Shown: positions 17,911-26,370 of the stretch, one piece after another
Layout: every line of letters starts with the position of its first letter
Numbering within the stretch: position 1 is the first letter of the stretch
NCBI RefSeq assembly: GCF_000212695.1
Contig: NC_015514.1
Location: 124,001-188,000 of the forward strand
DNA length: 64,000 nucleotides
Direction: 5' to 3'
DNA from: Cellulomonas fimi ATCC 484
Lineage (GTDB): Bacteria; Actinomycetota; Actinomycetes; Actinomycetales; Cellulomonadaceae
Made by a program: the position numbers and the translations under genes
The notes under the pieces: model-generated
What the model saw: only the letters and a program-made list of their open reading frames with translations
The model's database searches: none
What the model was told of the DNA's origin: nothing

Positions 17911-18867
17911 ATGACGCAGGTCGTCGCCCCCGCCGCCGAGCGCGTCCAGCGGCCGCCGCTGCGCAAGGTCCGCTACAACCGGCGCGAGGCGCTCGCGGGC
18001 TACCTCTTCATCTCGCCGTGGATCGTCGGGTTCCTCGTCTTCACCGCCGGGGCGATGATCGCGAGCCTCGTCATCTCGTTCAGCAGCTACAACCTGGCGA
18101 CGAACACCGCCCGGCCCGCCGGCGTCGACAACTACACGGGGCTGCTCGAGGATCCCCGTGTCGCGACCGCGCTGGGCAACACGCTGTTCTACGCGCTGCT
18201 CGCCGTCCCGCTGGAGATCGCGTTCGCGCTGTTCCTCGCCTCGTTGCTGGCCAACGTCGGCCGCGGCGCGGGCGTCTTCCGCACGCTGTTCTACCTGCCA
18301 AGGATGACGCCTGTCGTCGCGACCGCCGCGGTGTTCTTCCTGCTGCTCAACGGCAACACGGGCGCGGTCAACGACTTCCTGGCCGTATTCGGGATCGAGG
18401 GGCCGCAGTGGCTCGTCGACCCGGCGTGGATCAAGCCGTCGATCGTGCTCATGCAGCTGTGGGCCGTGAGCGGGACCATGGTGATCTTCCTGGCCGCGCT
18501 GAAGAACGTCCCGCGCGAGCTCTACGAGGTCGCGTCCCTCGACGGTGCGGGCCGGTTCCGGCAGTTCTGGTCCATCACGCTGCCGATGATCTCCGGCGCC
18601 ATGTTCTTCAACGTCATCGTCCTGACGATCGCGGCGTTCCAGGTGTTCGACCAGGCGTACCTGCTGTTCTGGCGCGACCAGACGAACGCCTCGCCGGAGG
18701 CGTCCCTGTTCTACGCCGTCTACCTGTTCCAGAAGGCGTTCCGGCAGTTCGACTTCGGGTTCGCGGCGGCCATGGCGTGGCTGCTGTTCGTCATCATCCT
18801 GCTGGTCACGCTCGTGCAGACGACGTTCGGCAACCGGTTCGTCTACTACGAGGGGGACCGCTCGTGA
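17911..18867 (+). CDS. CUT1 sugar ABC transporter permease (MalF/UgpA type)
   Basis: The 318-residue inner-membrane permease has six membrane segments. The cytoplasmic EAA loop, EVASLDGAGRFRQFWSITLP near residues 205-225, docks the ATPase. N-terminal GYLFISPWIVGFLVF is typical of the MalF/UgpA partner of CUT1 oligosaccharide importers. It begins a three-gene operon behind a LacI-type operator. No ATPase gene follows; actinobacterial CUT1 systems usually share one MsiK-type ATPase encoded elsewhere. Substrate unknown, probably an oligosaccharide. Confidence 0.95.
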   Translation: MTQVVAPAAERVQRPPLRKVRYNRREALAGYLFISPWIVGFLVFTAGAMIASLVISFSSYNLATNTARPAGVDNYTGLLEDPRVATALGNTLFYALLAVPLEIAFALFLASLLANVGRGAGVFRTLFYLPRMTPVVATAAVFFLLLNGNTGAVNDFLAVFGIEGPQWLVDPAWIKPSIVLMQLWAVSGTMVIFLAALKNVPRELYEVASLDGAGRFRQFWSITLPMISGAMFFNVIVLTIAAFQVFDQAYLLFWRDQTNASPEASLFYAVYLFQKAFRQFDFGFAAAMAWLLFVIILLVTLVQTTFGNRFVYYEGDRS

Positions 18868-19814
18868 CCACCGTCGGAGCCCCCCGTCCGGCCGCCACCG
18901 CGCAGGCCGCACCCGTCGCGCTGGCCGGCGCGACCGTCGCGCGTCCCGCCGCCCCCGAGCCGCCGCGAGGACCGCGCCGCCCCGCGGTCCGGGTGCTGCT
19001 GTGGGTGCTCCTGATCGCGTTCGCCGCGATGTTCCTCTACCCGTTCGTCTGGCTGCTGTCGGCGTCGCTCAAGGGCCGCGGGCAGGTGTTCGACAACGCG
19101 CTGTGGCCCGACTCGCCGCGCTGGGACAACTACGTCACCGTCTGGTCCGAGCTGCCGCTCGTGCACTGGATGGTCAACAGCGTCGCGATCGCGCTGCTCG
19201 CCGCCGTCCTCGTCGCCGTCTCGTCGTCGCTCGTCGCCTTCGGGTTCGCGTACTTCCGGTTCCCGCTGCGCGGCCTGCTGTTCGGGCTCGTGCTCGCGAC
19301 GATGATGCTGCCCGGAGCGGTGACGATGATCCCCGTCTACCTCGTCTGGAAGGAGCTCGGGGCGCTCGGCACGTGGATCCCGCTGTTCGGGGCCAACCTG
19401 TTCGGGTCCGCGTTCTACATCTTCCTGCAGCGGCAGTTCTTCCTCGGGCTCCCGCGGGAGCTGTTCGAGGCCGCCCGGATCGACGGTGCGTCGTACTGGT
19501 CGATGTTCTGGCGCATCGCGATGCCGCTGTCCGTGCCGTCGTTCGTCATCGTCCTGCTGTTCGAGTTCCAGGCGTCCTGGAACAACCTGCAGGCCGCGCT
19601 CATCTACCTCAACGCCGGCTCGCCGGAGGACTTCACCGCGCCGCTCGGCATCGCCTACGCGATGACGAAGTACAGCCCGACGGCCGGCGGCCAGGGCGAC
19701 TACCAGTACGTGATGGTCGCGTCGCTGCTCGTGACGCTGCCGATGCTCGCGCTGTTCGCGTTCGGCCAGCGCTACTTCATCGAGGGCGTCGCGACCACGG
19801 GACGCAAGGGCTGA
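18864..19814 (+). CDS. CUT1 sugar ABC transporter permease (MalG/UgpE type)
   Basis: The 316-residue partner permease has an Ala/Pro-rich N-terminal tail of about 40 residues, then six membrane segments and the EAA loop EAARIDGASYWSMFWRIAMP. GTG 18864 overlaps the stop of the preceding permease (GTGA), so the two are translationally coupled and made in equal amounts. Together they form the channel of the importer. A longer upstream frame is only read-through of the first gene. Confidence 0.95.
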   Translation: MTTVGAPRPAATAQAAPVALAGATVARPAAPEPPRGPRRPAVRVLLWVLLIAFAAMFLYPFVWLLSASLKGRGQVFDNALWPDSPRWDNYVTVWSELPLVHWMVNSVAIALLAAVLVAVSSSLVAFGFAYFRFPLRGLLFGLVLATMMLPGAVTMIPVYLVWKELGALGTWIPLFGANLFGSAFYIFLQRQFFLGLPRELFEAARIDGASYWSMFWRIAMPLSVPSFVIVLLFEFQASWNNLQAALIYLNAGSPEDFTAPLGIAYAMTKYSPTAGGQGDYQYVMVASLLVTLPMLALFAFGQRYFIEGVATTGRKG

Positions 19815-19866
19815 CGCCGGCCGCCGGCGACCCCGGCGCGACGGCACCGACGACAAGGGGACCGAG

Positions 19867-21234
19867 ATGACCACCAGACGCCGCACACTCACCGCGCTCG
19901 TGCCCGCCACCGTGCTCGCGCTCGCCGCGTGCGGGGGAGGGGGCGACGCGCAGGACGTCGCCGCCGAGGTCGACTTCTCCGCCGCCCCGACCGGCACCAT
20001 GAAGGGCTGGGCGTTCGACAACGCCGACGACGTCGGCGAGGCCCGCATGGACCACGCCGCCGAGCAGCTCGGGGACGTCGAGATCGACCTCGACCAGACC
20101 GCGTTCGACGCGCAGAAGTTCACGACCCGCGTCGCCGGCGGCGAGGTGCCCGACGTCGTGCAGATGGACCGGCGGTTCGTCGCCACCTACGCGGCGCAGG
20201 ACCTGATCCTGCCGCTCGACGAGTGCCTCGCCGCGCACGACGTGGACCCCGACGAGCGCTGGTACCCGTTCGTCGTCGACGACGTCACCTACGAGGACCA
20301 GGTGTGGGCGGTGCCGCAGTTCTACCAGCCGCCCGCGATCCTGCTGAACATGCGGGTCATGAACGCCGCGGGCGTGACGCCCGACCAGATCGACCCGTCG
20401 AAGCCCGACGTGCTGCTGGCCGCGGTCGCCGCGATGTACCGGGAGTCCGGCGGGGTGCCGACGACGCTCGGCTTCGACCCCGTCGCCACCGGCCAGGCGG
20501 GGCTGTGGGTGCTGTCGCAGGGCGGCACGCTCATCGACGAGGAGGGCCGCCCGACGCTCGACGACCCGGCGAACACCGCGGCGCTCGACCTGCTCAAGCA
20601 GATCATGGACGCGCAGGGCGGGTACGCGAAGGTCAAGAGCTTAACCGACTCGTTCGACACCTTCGGCGACAACAACCAGTTCGTCGCCGACCAGGTCGGC
20701 GCGCAGGTCAACGCGCAGTGGTACCCGAACGTGCTCTCGCCGTACGTCGGCGATGTCGAGCTCGGGGCGGTCCCGCTGCGCGGCGCCGACGGCGAGCCGT
20801 TCTCCGTGGCGTCCGGCACCGCGTTCGTGATCCCGGCCGGTGCGCAGAACCCCGGCGCGGCGTGCGCGTGGATGCTCGAGCTCACGACCCTCGAGGCGTG
20901 GGAGGCCGCCGGGGAGGCGCGTGCCGCGACCCGCGAGGCCGACGGCGGCATCAACACGGGCCTGTTCACGGGCTCGCCCGAGGCGGACCAGGTGCTGCGC
21001 GACGCGTACGTCGTGCCGACGGGCGACGCCGGCTTCGACCAGGTGATCGCGACGTACTACGACGTGCTCGGCTACGGGCAGACGTTCGGGGCCTCGCCCG
21101 CCGGGCAGGACATCGAGGGTGAGCTCAACAACGCCGTGACGGCGACGCTCCTCGGCGACAAGAGCGCGCAGGAGGCGCTCGACGAGGCGCAGGCGGCCGC
21201 GCAGCGTGCCTACGACAACGTGACGGGCGGCTGA
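19867..21234 (+). CDS. Extracellular sugar-binding lipoprotein (ABC transporter)
   Basis: The 455-residue product is a family-1 solute-binding protein. It has a lipoprotein signal with lipobox LAAC (Cys near residue 23), then GGGG and the mature two-lobe binding domain. It captures the substrate outside the membrane and hands it to the two permeases 52 bp upstream. Most CUT1 operons place this gene first; here it is last. ATG 19867 follows AAGGGGACCGAG. Codon 259 is TTA (20641-20643), a very rare codon in such genomes. The stop lies 7 bp from the convergent LCP gene. Confidence 0.95.
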   Translation: MTTRRRTLTALVPATVLALAACGGGGDAQDVAAEVDFSAAPTGTMKGWAFDNADDVGEARMDHAAEQLGDVEIDLDQTAFDAQKFTTRVAGGEVPDVVQMDRRFVATYAAQDLILPLDECLAAHDVDPDERWYPFVVDDVTYEDQVWAVPQFYQPPAILLNMRVMNAAGVTPDQIDPSKPDVLLAAVAAMYRESGGVPTTLGFDPVATGQAGLWVLSQGGTLIDEEGRPTLDDPANTAALDLLKQIMDAQGGYAKVKSLTDSFDTFGDNNQFVADQVGAQVNAQWYPNVLSPYVGDVELGAVPLRGADGEPFSVASGTAFVIPAGAQNPGAACAWMLELTTLEAWEAAGEARAATREADGGINTGLFTGSPEADQVLRDAYVVPTGDAGFDQVIATYYDVLGYGQTFGASPAGQDIEGELNNAVTATLLGDKSAQEALDEAQAAAQRAYDNVTGG

Positions 21235-21241
21235 GCGGGCC

Positions 21242-22524
21242 TCACCCGCACACCGCGGTCGTGTCGTTCGCGGTGAACGGCTCCCGGCCGGCCCTGCGCG
21301 TCTGCGACGGCGCGGGGGCGTCCGGGGGCGTCGCCGCGCCCGGCGTCGCGGTGCTCTCGCCGGGTCCCGGTGCCGTCGCGTCGGGCGCGGTGCCCCCGGG
21401 CGCAGGCTCCCCGGCGGGCGTCCCGGGCGTGCCGAGCGCGGGACGGTCCGCAGCCACGTTCGCCCACAGCTCGTCCGCCTCGGCGGTCCAGTCGACCTTG
21501 TTCTTGTTGGTGCGCGCCGGGGTCCACGGCACCGTCACGAACGTGATGTCCTCCGCCCGCAGCGACCGCAGGCTGTAGACCAGCCCGAGGGCGTCGCCCT
21601 TGAGCCCCTCGTCGACGGTGAGCGAGCTCGTCCCCGCGCTGAGGAACCGCGTGAGCTGCGGGACGTCGGTCAGGACGTTCTTCGCGAGCACCTCCTGGAC
21701 GATCGCGGCGACGAGCCGCTGCTGGTTGCCGATCCGGTTGATGTCGGACCCGTCGCCGAGGCCCTCCTCGCCGTCGCGGGCGCGGGCGAACGCCAGGGCC
21801 GTCGGGCCGTCGAGCACGTGCCGGCCGGCGGGCAGGTCGAGCCCCGCCTCGGTCGCGCGCATGTGCTGCGGGACGCAGATCGGCACGCCGCCGATCGCCT
21901 CGACCATGTCCTCGAACCCGGCGAAGTCGACGACGACCGCATGGTCCGCCAGGACCCCCGTGCTGGCGTGCACCGTGCGCACCGTGCACGCCGCCGCCGA
22001 CGCGAGGTCCTGCCCGGCGTCCCACCCGCGGGAGAACGCCTCGTTGAACATCGTGTGCTCCGACGCCCGGGTGGTCCCGCCGCCGGTCACCGGGCACGCG
22101 GGGATGTCGACGAGCGAGTCCCGGGGGATGGAGACCACCTCGACGCGCTCCCGGTCGGCCGACACGTGCACGAGGAGCGTCGTGTCCGAGCGCCGGCCCG
22201 GTTCGCACCGCCGATCTCCGCGTTGCGCCCGTCGCGCTGGTCCGACCCCAGCACGAGCAGGTTCACGGGCCGCCCGCTCGCGGCGTCGTCCGGGTCCGGC
22301 GGCTCGGTCGCCGTCGGCTGCGGGATGTCGTCGACGAGGCCCGCCATGTCGACCGTCTCCATGTTGCCGACGAGGTTGCGCAGCGTCACGGCGACCGCCG
22401 TCCCGCCGAACGCGACCACGGCGACGGCGGTCAGGGCGACGGCGCGCACGACGCGGCGACGGCGCAGCCGGCGTGCGTGGCGGACGGGTCGGGGGCGGTC
22501 CACGGCGGCGTGTGAGCGGGGCAC
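21242..22524 (-). pseudogene. LCP (LytR-CpsA-Psr) family gene interrupted by a frameshift
   Basis: LCP proteins are membrane-anchored enzymes that attach glycopolymers to peptidoglycan. The 5' part (from GTG 22524) has a membrane anchor (VVRAVALTAVAVVAFGG) and the LCP core start NLLVLGSDQRDGRNAEIGG. The family block continues as SDTTLLVHVS, VVSIPRDSLVDIP and DINRIGNQQRLV in another frame that stops at 21242. The switch falls at about 22191-22201. One missing G in GCCGGCGCTCGGAC would restore a normal protein of about 425 residues. Either a sequencing error or a recent loss; everything else looks intact. The C-terminal tail is Pro/Ala-rich. Confidence 0.8.
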
Positions 22525-22636
22525 CGTTCGAGCGTAGGAACGCAGGTCACGGCGCGGGCGCGGTCCCGCGGAGGTGCTGTGCAGGGGCTGTGCGGATGGC
22601 GCGGGCGGCGCGTGCGCGCCGGGCTCCGGCGTGTCG

Positions 22637-23554
22637 TCAGGCGTGGCCGGAGTGCTCGTGGGCGCGGTGCGAGGCCGTCTCCACCTGGAACGTCGAGTGC
22701 TCGACCGAGACGTCGAAGTGCCGCGCCACGCACTCCTGCAGCTCGTCGAGGATGCGCCCCGCGTGCCCGTCCGAGAAGCAGCCGTCGTCCACGACGACGT
22801 GTGCGCTGATGACCGGCAGCCCTGTCGCGATGAGCGACGCGTGCAGGTCGTGCACCTCGCGGACGTGCTGCACGCGCAGCAGGTGCGTCCGCACCTCGTC
22901 GAGGTCGAGCCCGGGCGGCGTGGACTCCAGCAGGACCGCCGTCGTCTCCCGCAGGAGCCGCAGCGCGCGCGGGAGGATCAGCGCGCCGATGAGCAGCGCC
23001 GCGACGGCGTCGGCCCGCAGCCAGCCGGTCGTCGCGATGACGACCGCCGCGACGACGACCCCGAGCGAGCCGAGCGCGTCGTTCGCGACCTCGAGGAACG
23101 CGGCGCGCAGGTTGAGGTTCGCGGACCGCCCGCCGGCGAGGACCGCCAGTGCGACGAGGTTCCCGACGAGTCCGACGAGGCCGAACACCACGAGCGTCGA
23201 CGACGGGATCTCGGGCGGCGTCACGAGCCGCTGCACGGCCTCGACGAGCACGTACACGCCGACCGCGAGCAGGACGGCCGCCTGCCCGAGCGCGGCGAGC
23301 ACCTCCGCGCGCCGGTACCCCCAGGTGCGCGCGGGGGACGGGGGGCGGCGGGACAGGTGCGCGGCGACGAGCGCGAGCGCGAGCCCGCCGGTGTCGGTCA
23401 GCAGGTGGGCGGTGTCGACGAGGAGCGCGAGGCTTCCCGTGACGACGGCGCCGACGGCCTGCGCGAGCAGGACGACGACGGAGACGCCGAACGCCGCCGC
23501 GAGCCGTCCGCGGTGGTCGGCCGCGCCGTGCGCGTGCCCGTGGTCGTGTCCCAT
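22637..23554 (-). CDS. Cation diffusion facilitator (CzcD/ZitB type)
   Basis: The 305-residue product is a CDF metal/proton antiporter, exporting Zn2+ or a similar metal from the cytoplasm. Metal-site motifs are DTAHLLTD in helix 2 and EVANDALGS in helix 5, with six membrane segments and a cytoplasmic C-terminal domain (HDLHASLIATGLPVISAHVVV). The N-terminus MGHDHGHAHG is His-rich, as in zinc exporters. ATG 23554 is chosen because it begins this His block. It is divergent from the DUF4287 gene, and the LCP gene follows 112 bp downstream. Confidence 0.93.
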   Translation of the reverse strand: MGHDHGHAHGAADHRGRLAAAFGVSVVVLLAQAVGAVVTGSLALLVDTAHLLTDTGGLALALVAAHLSRRPPSPARTWGYRRAEVLAALGQAAVLLAVGVYVLVEAVQRLVTPPEIPSSTLVVFGLVGLVGNLVALAVLAGGRSANLNLRAAFLEVANDALGSLGVVVAAVVIATTGWLRADAVAALLIGALILPRALRLLRETTAVLLESTPPGLDLDEVRTHLLRVQHVREVHDLHASLIATGLPVISAHVVVDDGCFSDGHAGRILDELQECVARHFDVSVEHSTFQVETASHRAHEHSGHA

Positions 23555-23681
23555 GCCTGCCTCGTCGTGCGGCCGCCCTCGGGCGGGGTCGTGCGGGTCC
23601 TGCGTCCGAGCCTGGCGTGTGTCGGAGGCCCCCGCAATGATCGTGCACGAACGCCCGGCGGCGCTCCACGCGCCGCCACCT

Positions 23682-23722
23682 GCACCGACGCACCGACGCA
23701 CCGGACGCACCGACGCACCGAC
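23682..23722 (+). repeat. Short tandem GCACCGAC repeats in a 5' leader
   Basis: Four perfect copies of the octamer GCACCGAC and one GCACCGGAC variant are arranged head to tail, with a further copy at 23741-23748. They lie between the divergent CDF and DUF4287 starts. The units are too short and lack spacers, so this is not a CRISPR array. Confidence 0.7.
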
Positions 23723-23764
23723 CTGCACACGACCGACCCAGCACCGACGCACCCAGGAGCACGC

Positions 23765-24055
23765 ATGTCCTTCCAGGCCTACCTCGACACGATCGAGGAC
23801 AAGACGGGACTCACCCCGCGCCAGCTCGTCGACCTCGCGACCGCCCGCGGCTACGGACCGGGCACCAAGGCGGGGGAGATCCTGGCCTGGCTCAAGGAGG
23901 ACTACGACCTCGGCCGCGGGCACGGCATGGCGCTCGTGCACGTCATCACGAAGGGCCCGTCGATCAGCGGCAAGCACGTCGGCACCGACGGCACCCACCG
24001 CGACGAGTCGGACACGCTCTGGCTCGACGGGAAGGCGACGCGGCCGGCCCCCTGA
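23765..24055 (+). CDS. DUF4287 domain protein
   Basis: The 96-residue product matches DUF4287: MSFQAYLDTIEDKTGLTPRQ, then GYGPGTKAGEILAWLKEDYDLGRGHGMALVHVI. The family is a small cytoplasmic fold of unknown function, often fused to or found near DUF5655. ATG 23765 has AGGAG five bases upstream. It is divergent from the CDF gene and converges with the M28 peptidase. The C-terminus (GKHVGTDGTHRDESDTLWLDG) is hydrophilic. Confidence 0.88.
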   Translation: MSFQAYLDTIEDKTGLTPRQLVDLATARGYGPGTKAGEILAWLKEDYDLGRGHGMALVHVITKGPSISGKHVGTDGTHRDESDTLWLDGKATRPAP

Positions 24056-24140
24056 CGGCCGCGTCACCTCCCGCCCGGTGGTCGCCGCGCCCCTGCGGCG
24101 GTCACCGCCCGGCGCGCACCCCCGCGGCGGCGCCGGCGTC

Positions 24141-24185
24141 CGCACCCGCGCCGACCGGTCCCTCCTCCGGGCCGGCGCGGGTGCG
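24141..24185. terminator. 13-bp perfect hairpin between convergent genes
   Basis: Arms 24141-24153 and 24173-24185 are perfect complements with a 19-nt loop. It lies between the ends of the DUF4287 and M28 peptidase genes and is likely a bidirectional terminator without a T-tract. Confidence 0.6.
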
Positions 24186-24193
24186 AGCCGGTG

Positions 24194-25747
24194 TCAGGCG
24201 GCCCGGTCCCACCCCTCCTGGTGACCGTTCCGCCCGACGTCGCTGCGTCCGTGGCCGTGGCCGTGACCGTGACCGTGGCCGGGACGCGGGTCGGTGGGGC
24301 TCGCCACGCCGTTCACGGCGGACGTGTCGAGCGCGAGGCTGTACGTCGCGAACGCGACCGCGGCCGTCATGATCCGCAGCGCCTCGCGGTTCACGTTGGC
24401 CAGGTCGTCGCCCGGCGAGTGGTAGTTCGGGTCGTACGCGACGCCGGCCTGGCCGCCGAACAGGGCGACCTCCGCCTCCGTCTTGCGGCCGTCCGCACCC
24501 GTGAACAGGCCCGACGCCGGGACGCCGTTGAGGATGAAGGCCTGGTAGTCGGACCGGCCCGAGAACTGCGTGTCGACCCACGGCTGGCCGATCGAGTCGA
24601 ACCAGTCGGTGAAGACGTCCTCCGTGGCGGCGGAGCCCTCGGGCACGGGCACGGGCGCGGGGTACGTCGACTGGTCGGCGTCGTACACGCCGATCACGTA
24701 GTTCGGCGAGCCGACCATGTCGAAGTTCAGGTAGGTCGCGATCGCGTCGAGCTCCCCGGGCTGGGTCGCGAGCTCCTCGACGTACTCGGTCGACCCGACG
24801 AGGCCGAGCTCCTCGGCTCCCCACCACGCGAACCGCACGGCGTTCGGGATCTTCTTGTCGCGGCCGAGCTGGACGGCGGTCTCGAGCAGGACCGCGGAGC
24901 CGGTGCCGTTGTCGTTGATGCCGGGGCCGTCCTCGACGCCGTCGAGGTGCGCGCCGAGCATGACGACGTTGTCAGCCCGGCCCGCACGTGTCTGCGCGAT
25001 CACGTTGAAGCTCTCGCGCTGCTCGGGGTGCGCCCGCGTGTCGAGCGTGACCGTGACCGGTCCCGCCGCGACGAGGGCCTGCCCGTCGGCCTGCCGCAGC
25101 CCCGCGACGGGAACCGTGGCGACGCCCTCGGCCCCGAGCGTGCCGTTGAGCAGCACGTCGGGCACGTTGTTGTAGACGAGGACCGCGACGGCGCCCTCCG
25201 CCTGGGCGGTCGTGGCCTTGGCTGCGAACGAGCAGTTGCCGCCGCGGCTGACGAGCGCGACCTGGCCGGTGGCGTCGACGCCGTCCCACGCGGCGGCGGT
25301 GCAGCCGAAGGGGTCGGCGGGGGTGACCAGCGGCGCGGTGACGCCGGTGTCGGGCGTGTTGGGTGCGAAGGTCATCTGGTCGACCTCGTACGTCGCGCCG
25401 CCCGCGACGGTGAGCGTCGCTGCGTCGACGACCTCGAGGTCGAACGTGAAGGGGTCGCGCGTCGTGGTGTAGCCGGCCTTGCGGAGCGTCTTCTCGACGT
25501 ACCGGGCGCTGGCCTCGTAGCCGTCGGTCAGGGCCGCGCGGTTGCCGTCGTTCCGGTCGGCGATGCGCTGCAGCTCCTGCAGGTGCCGCCAGACGGCCCG
25601 CTCGGAGACCTTGCCGGCGAACTTCTCGGGCGTCGTGGGGCGGGGGCCGTGCGACGGCCCGTCGAGGGCGACGGCAGGCGTCGCGACGGCCGTGCCCGCG
25701 AGCGCGAGCGTGGCGACGAGGACGGCGAGCTTGCTGCGGTGCGGCAC
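24194..25747 (-). CDS. Secreted M28 family aminopeptidase with PA domain
   Basis: The 517-residue product has a Sec signal peptide (cleavage near ATPAVA, residue 27), an inserted PA domain (about residues 125-225, VALVSRGGNCSFAAKA) and an M28 catalytic domain. Zinc and catalytic motifs are visible: AHLDGVEDGPGINDNGTGSA, WWGAEELGLVGS, NFDMVGSPN and the C-terminal YHSPGDDL. This is the Streptomyces-griseus-type aminopeptidase family that removes N-terminal hydrophobic residues outside the cell. The tail carries a repeated Gly-His run (GHGHGHGHGHG) that may bind metal. GTG 25747 follows GGAGGT. Confidence 0.93.
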   Translation of the reverse strand: MPHRSKLAVLVATLALAGTAVATPAVALDGPSHGPRPTTPEKFAGKVSERAVWRHLQELQRIADRNDGNRAALTDGYEASARYVEKTLRKAGYTTTRDPFTFDLEVVDAATLTVAGGATYEVDQMTFAPNTPDTGVTAPLVTPADPFGCTAAAWDGVDATGQVALVSRGGNCSFAAKATTAQAEGAVAVLVYNNVPDVLLNGTLGAEGVATVPVAGLRQADGQALVAAGPVTVTLDTRAHPEQRESFNVIAQTRAGRADNVVMLGAHLDGVEDGPGINDNGTGSAVLLETAVQLGRDKKIPNAVRFAWWGAEELGLVGSTEYVEELATQPGELDAIATYLNFDMVGSPNYVIGVYDADQSTYPAPVPVPEGSAATEDVFTDWFDSIGQPWVDTQFSGRSDYQAFILNGVPASGLFTGADGRKTEAEVALFGGQAGVAYDPNYHSPGDDLANVNREALRIMTAAVAFATYSLALDTSAVNGVASPTDPRPGHGHGHGHGHGRSDVGRNGHQEGWDRAA

Positions 25748-25794
25748 GGCGGACCTCCGTCGATCGAGCGGGCGGGACGCTGTGCATGGTAGCC

Positions 25795-25808
25795 ATGACC
25801 GCAGTCAT
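25795..25808. promoter_or_regulatory. Palindrome ATGAC-N4-GTCAT upstream of the M28 gene
   Basis: A perfect 5-bp inverted repeat lies 48 bp before the peptidase start. Reading leftward, TTCCTT and TACCAT spaced 17 bp flank and cover it, giving a possible promoter with a central operator. The -35 is poor. Confidence 0.3.
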
Positions 25809-25918
25809 AAGGAAGGGTCACGCGTGCGGACGCCGACGGACGAGCGCTCCGAGCCGGGGTGGGCCGGCGAGGCCACGCGGCGCGGCGCGGGTCGTCCGAC
25901 CCGGGCGCAGGGGGGCCG

Positions 25919-26311
25919 TCAGGCGGGACGGTCCGCCGCCTCCAGCACCTGCGCCGCGTGCTCGGTGCGCAGGAGGAAGTCGTGGATCGTGGTGCGGCTC
26001 GTCGTGAGGCACGCGATGCGCGCGTCGAGCCCCGCGAGCTCCTCCGCGAGCATCTGCGCGACCGTGCGCGGGCAGGATGCCGCGAGGTCCTCGTCCTGCG
26101 TGCGCTCCAGGTCGAGCACGACCTTGGCCAGCCGCGTCGGGAGGCCTGCCCGGACGAGGCCGACGGCCCGCTCCACCTGGGCGACCGCGGCCTCGTCGTA
26201 CTCGCGGTAGGTGTTGGCCGACCGCGCCGGTGCGATGAGCCCCTGCTCCTCGTAGTAGCGGAGCAGGCGCGTCGAGACCCCGGTCCGCCGGGACAGCTCA
26301 CCGATCCGCAC
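25919..26311 (-). CDS. MerR family transcriptional regulator
   Basis: The 130-residue product has a MerR winged helix (MRIGELSRRTGVSTRLLRYYEEQGLI) and RSANTYREYDEAAV, then a coiled dimerisation helix and a short C-terminus with Cys residues in AASCPRT and ARIACLTTS. Short MerR proteins of this kind often control efflux genes by untwisting a long-spacer promoter. GTG 26311 follows GGAGG. It is divergent from the MFS gene, and the shared 59-bp region carries a 20-bp-spacer promoter with dyad symmetry, so regulation of the exporter is very likely. Confidence 0.92.
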   Translation of the reverse strand: MRIGELSRRTGVSTRLLRYYEEQGLIAPARSANTYREYDEAAVAQVERAVGLVRAGLPTRLAKVVLDLERTQDEDLAASCPRTVAQMLAEELAGLDARIACLTTSRTTIHDFLLRTEHAAQVLEAADRPA

Positions 26312-26331
26312 GACGACCTCCAGCCCGATGC

Positions 26332-26363
26332 TTGACCTTCACACTGATGTCAAACTCTAGCGT
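26332..26363 (+). promoter_or_regulatory. MerR-type long-spacer promoter for the MFS gene
   Basis: TTGACC (26332-26337) and TAGCGT (26358-26363) are separated by 20 bp, the over-long spacer typical of MerR-controlled promoters. A dyad, TTGAC...GTCAA (26332-26336/26349-26353), fills the spacer. Transcription should begin about 26370, right at the ATG (26371), so the message may be leaderless. Confidence 0.65.
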
Positions 26364-26370
26364 CGTAGGC

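Noticed and set aside
23682..23755. GCACCGAC octamer run considered as CRISPR or iterons
   Set aside because: Units of 8 bp with no spacers and no cas or replication gene nearby.
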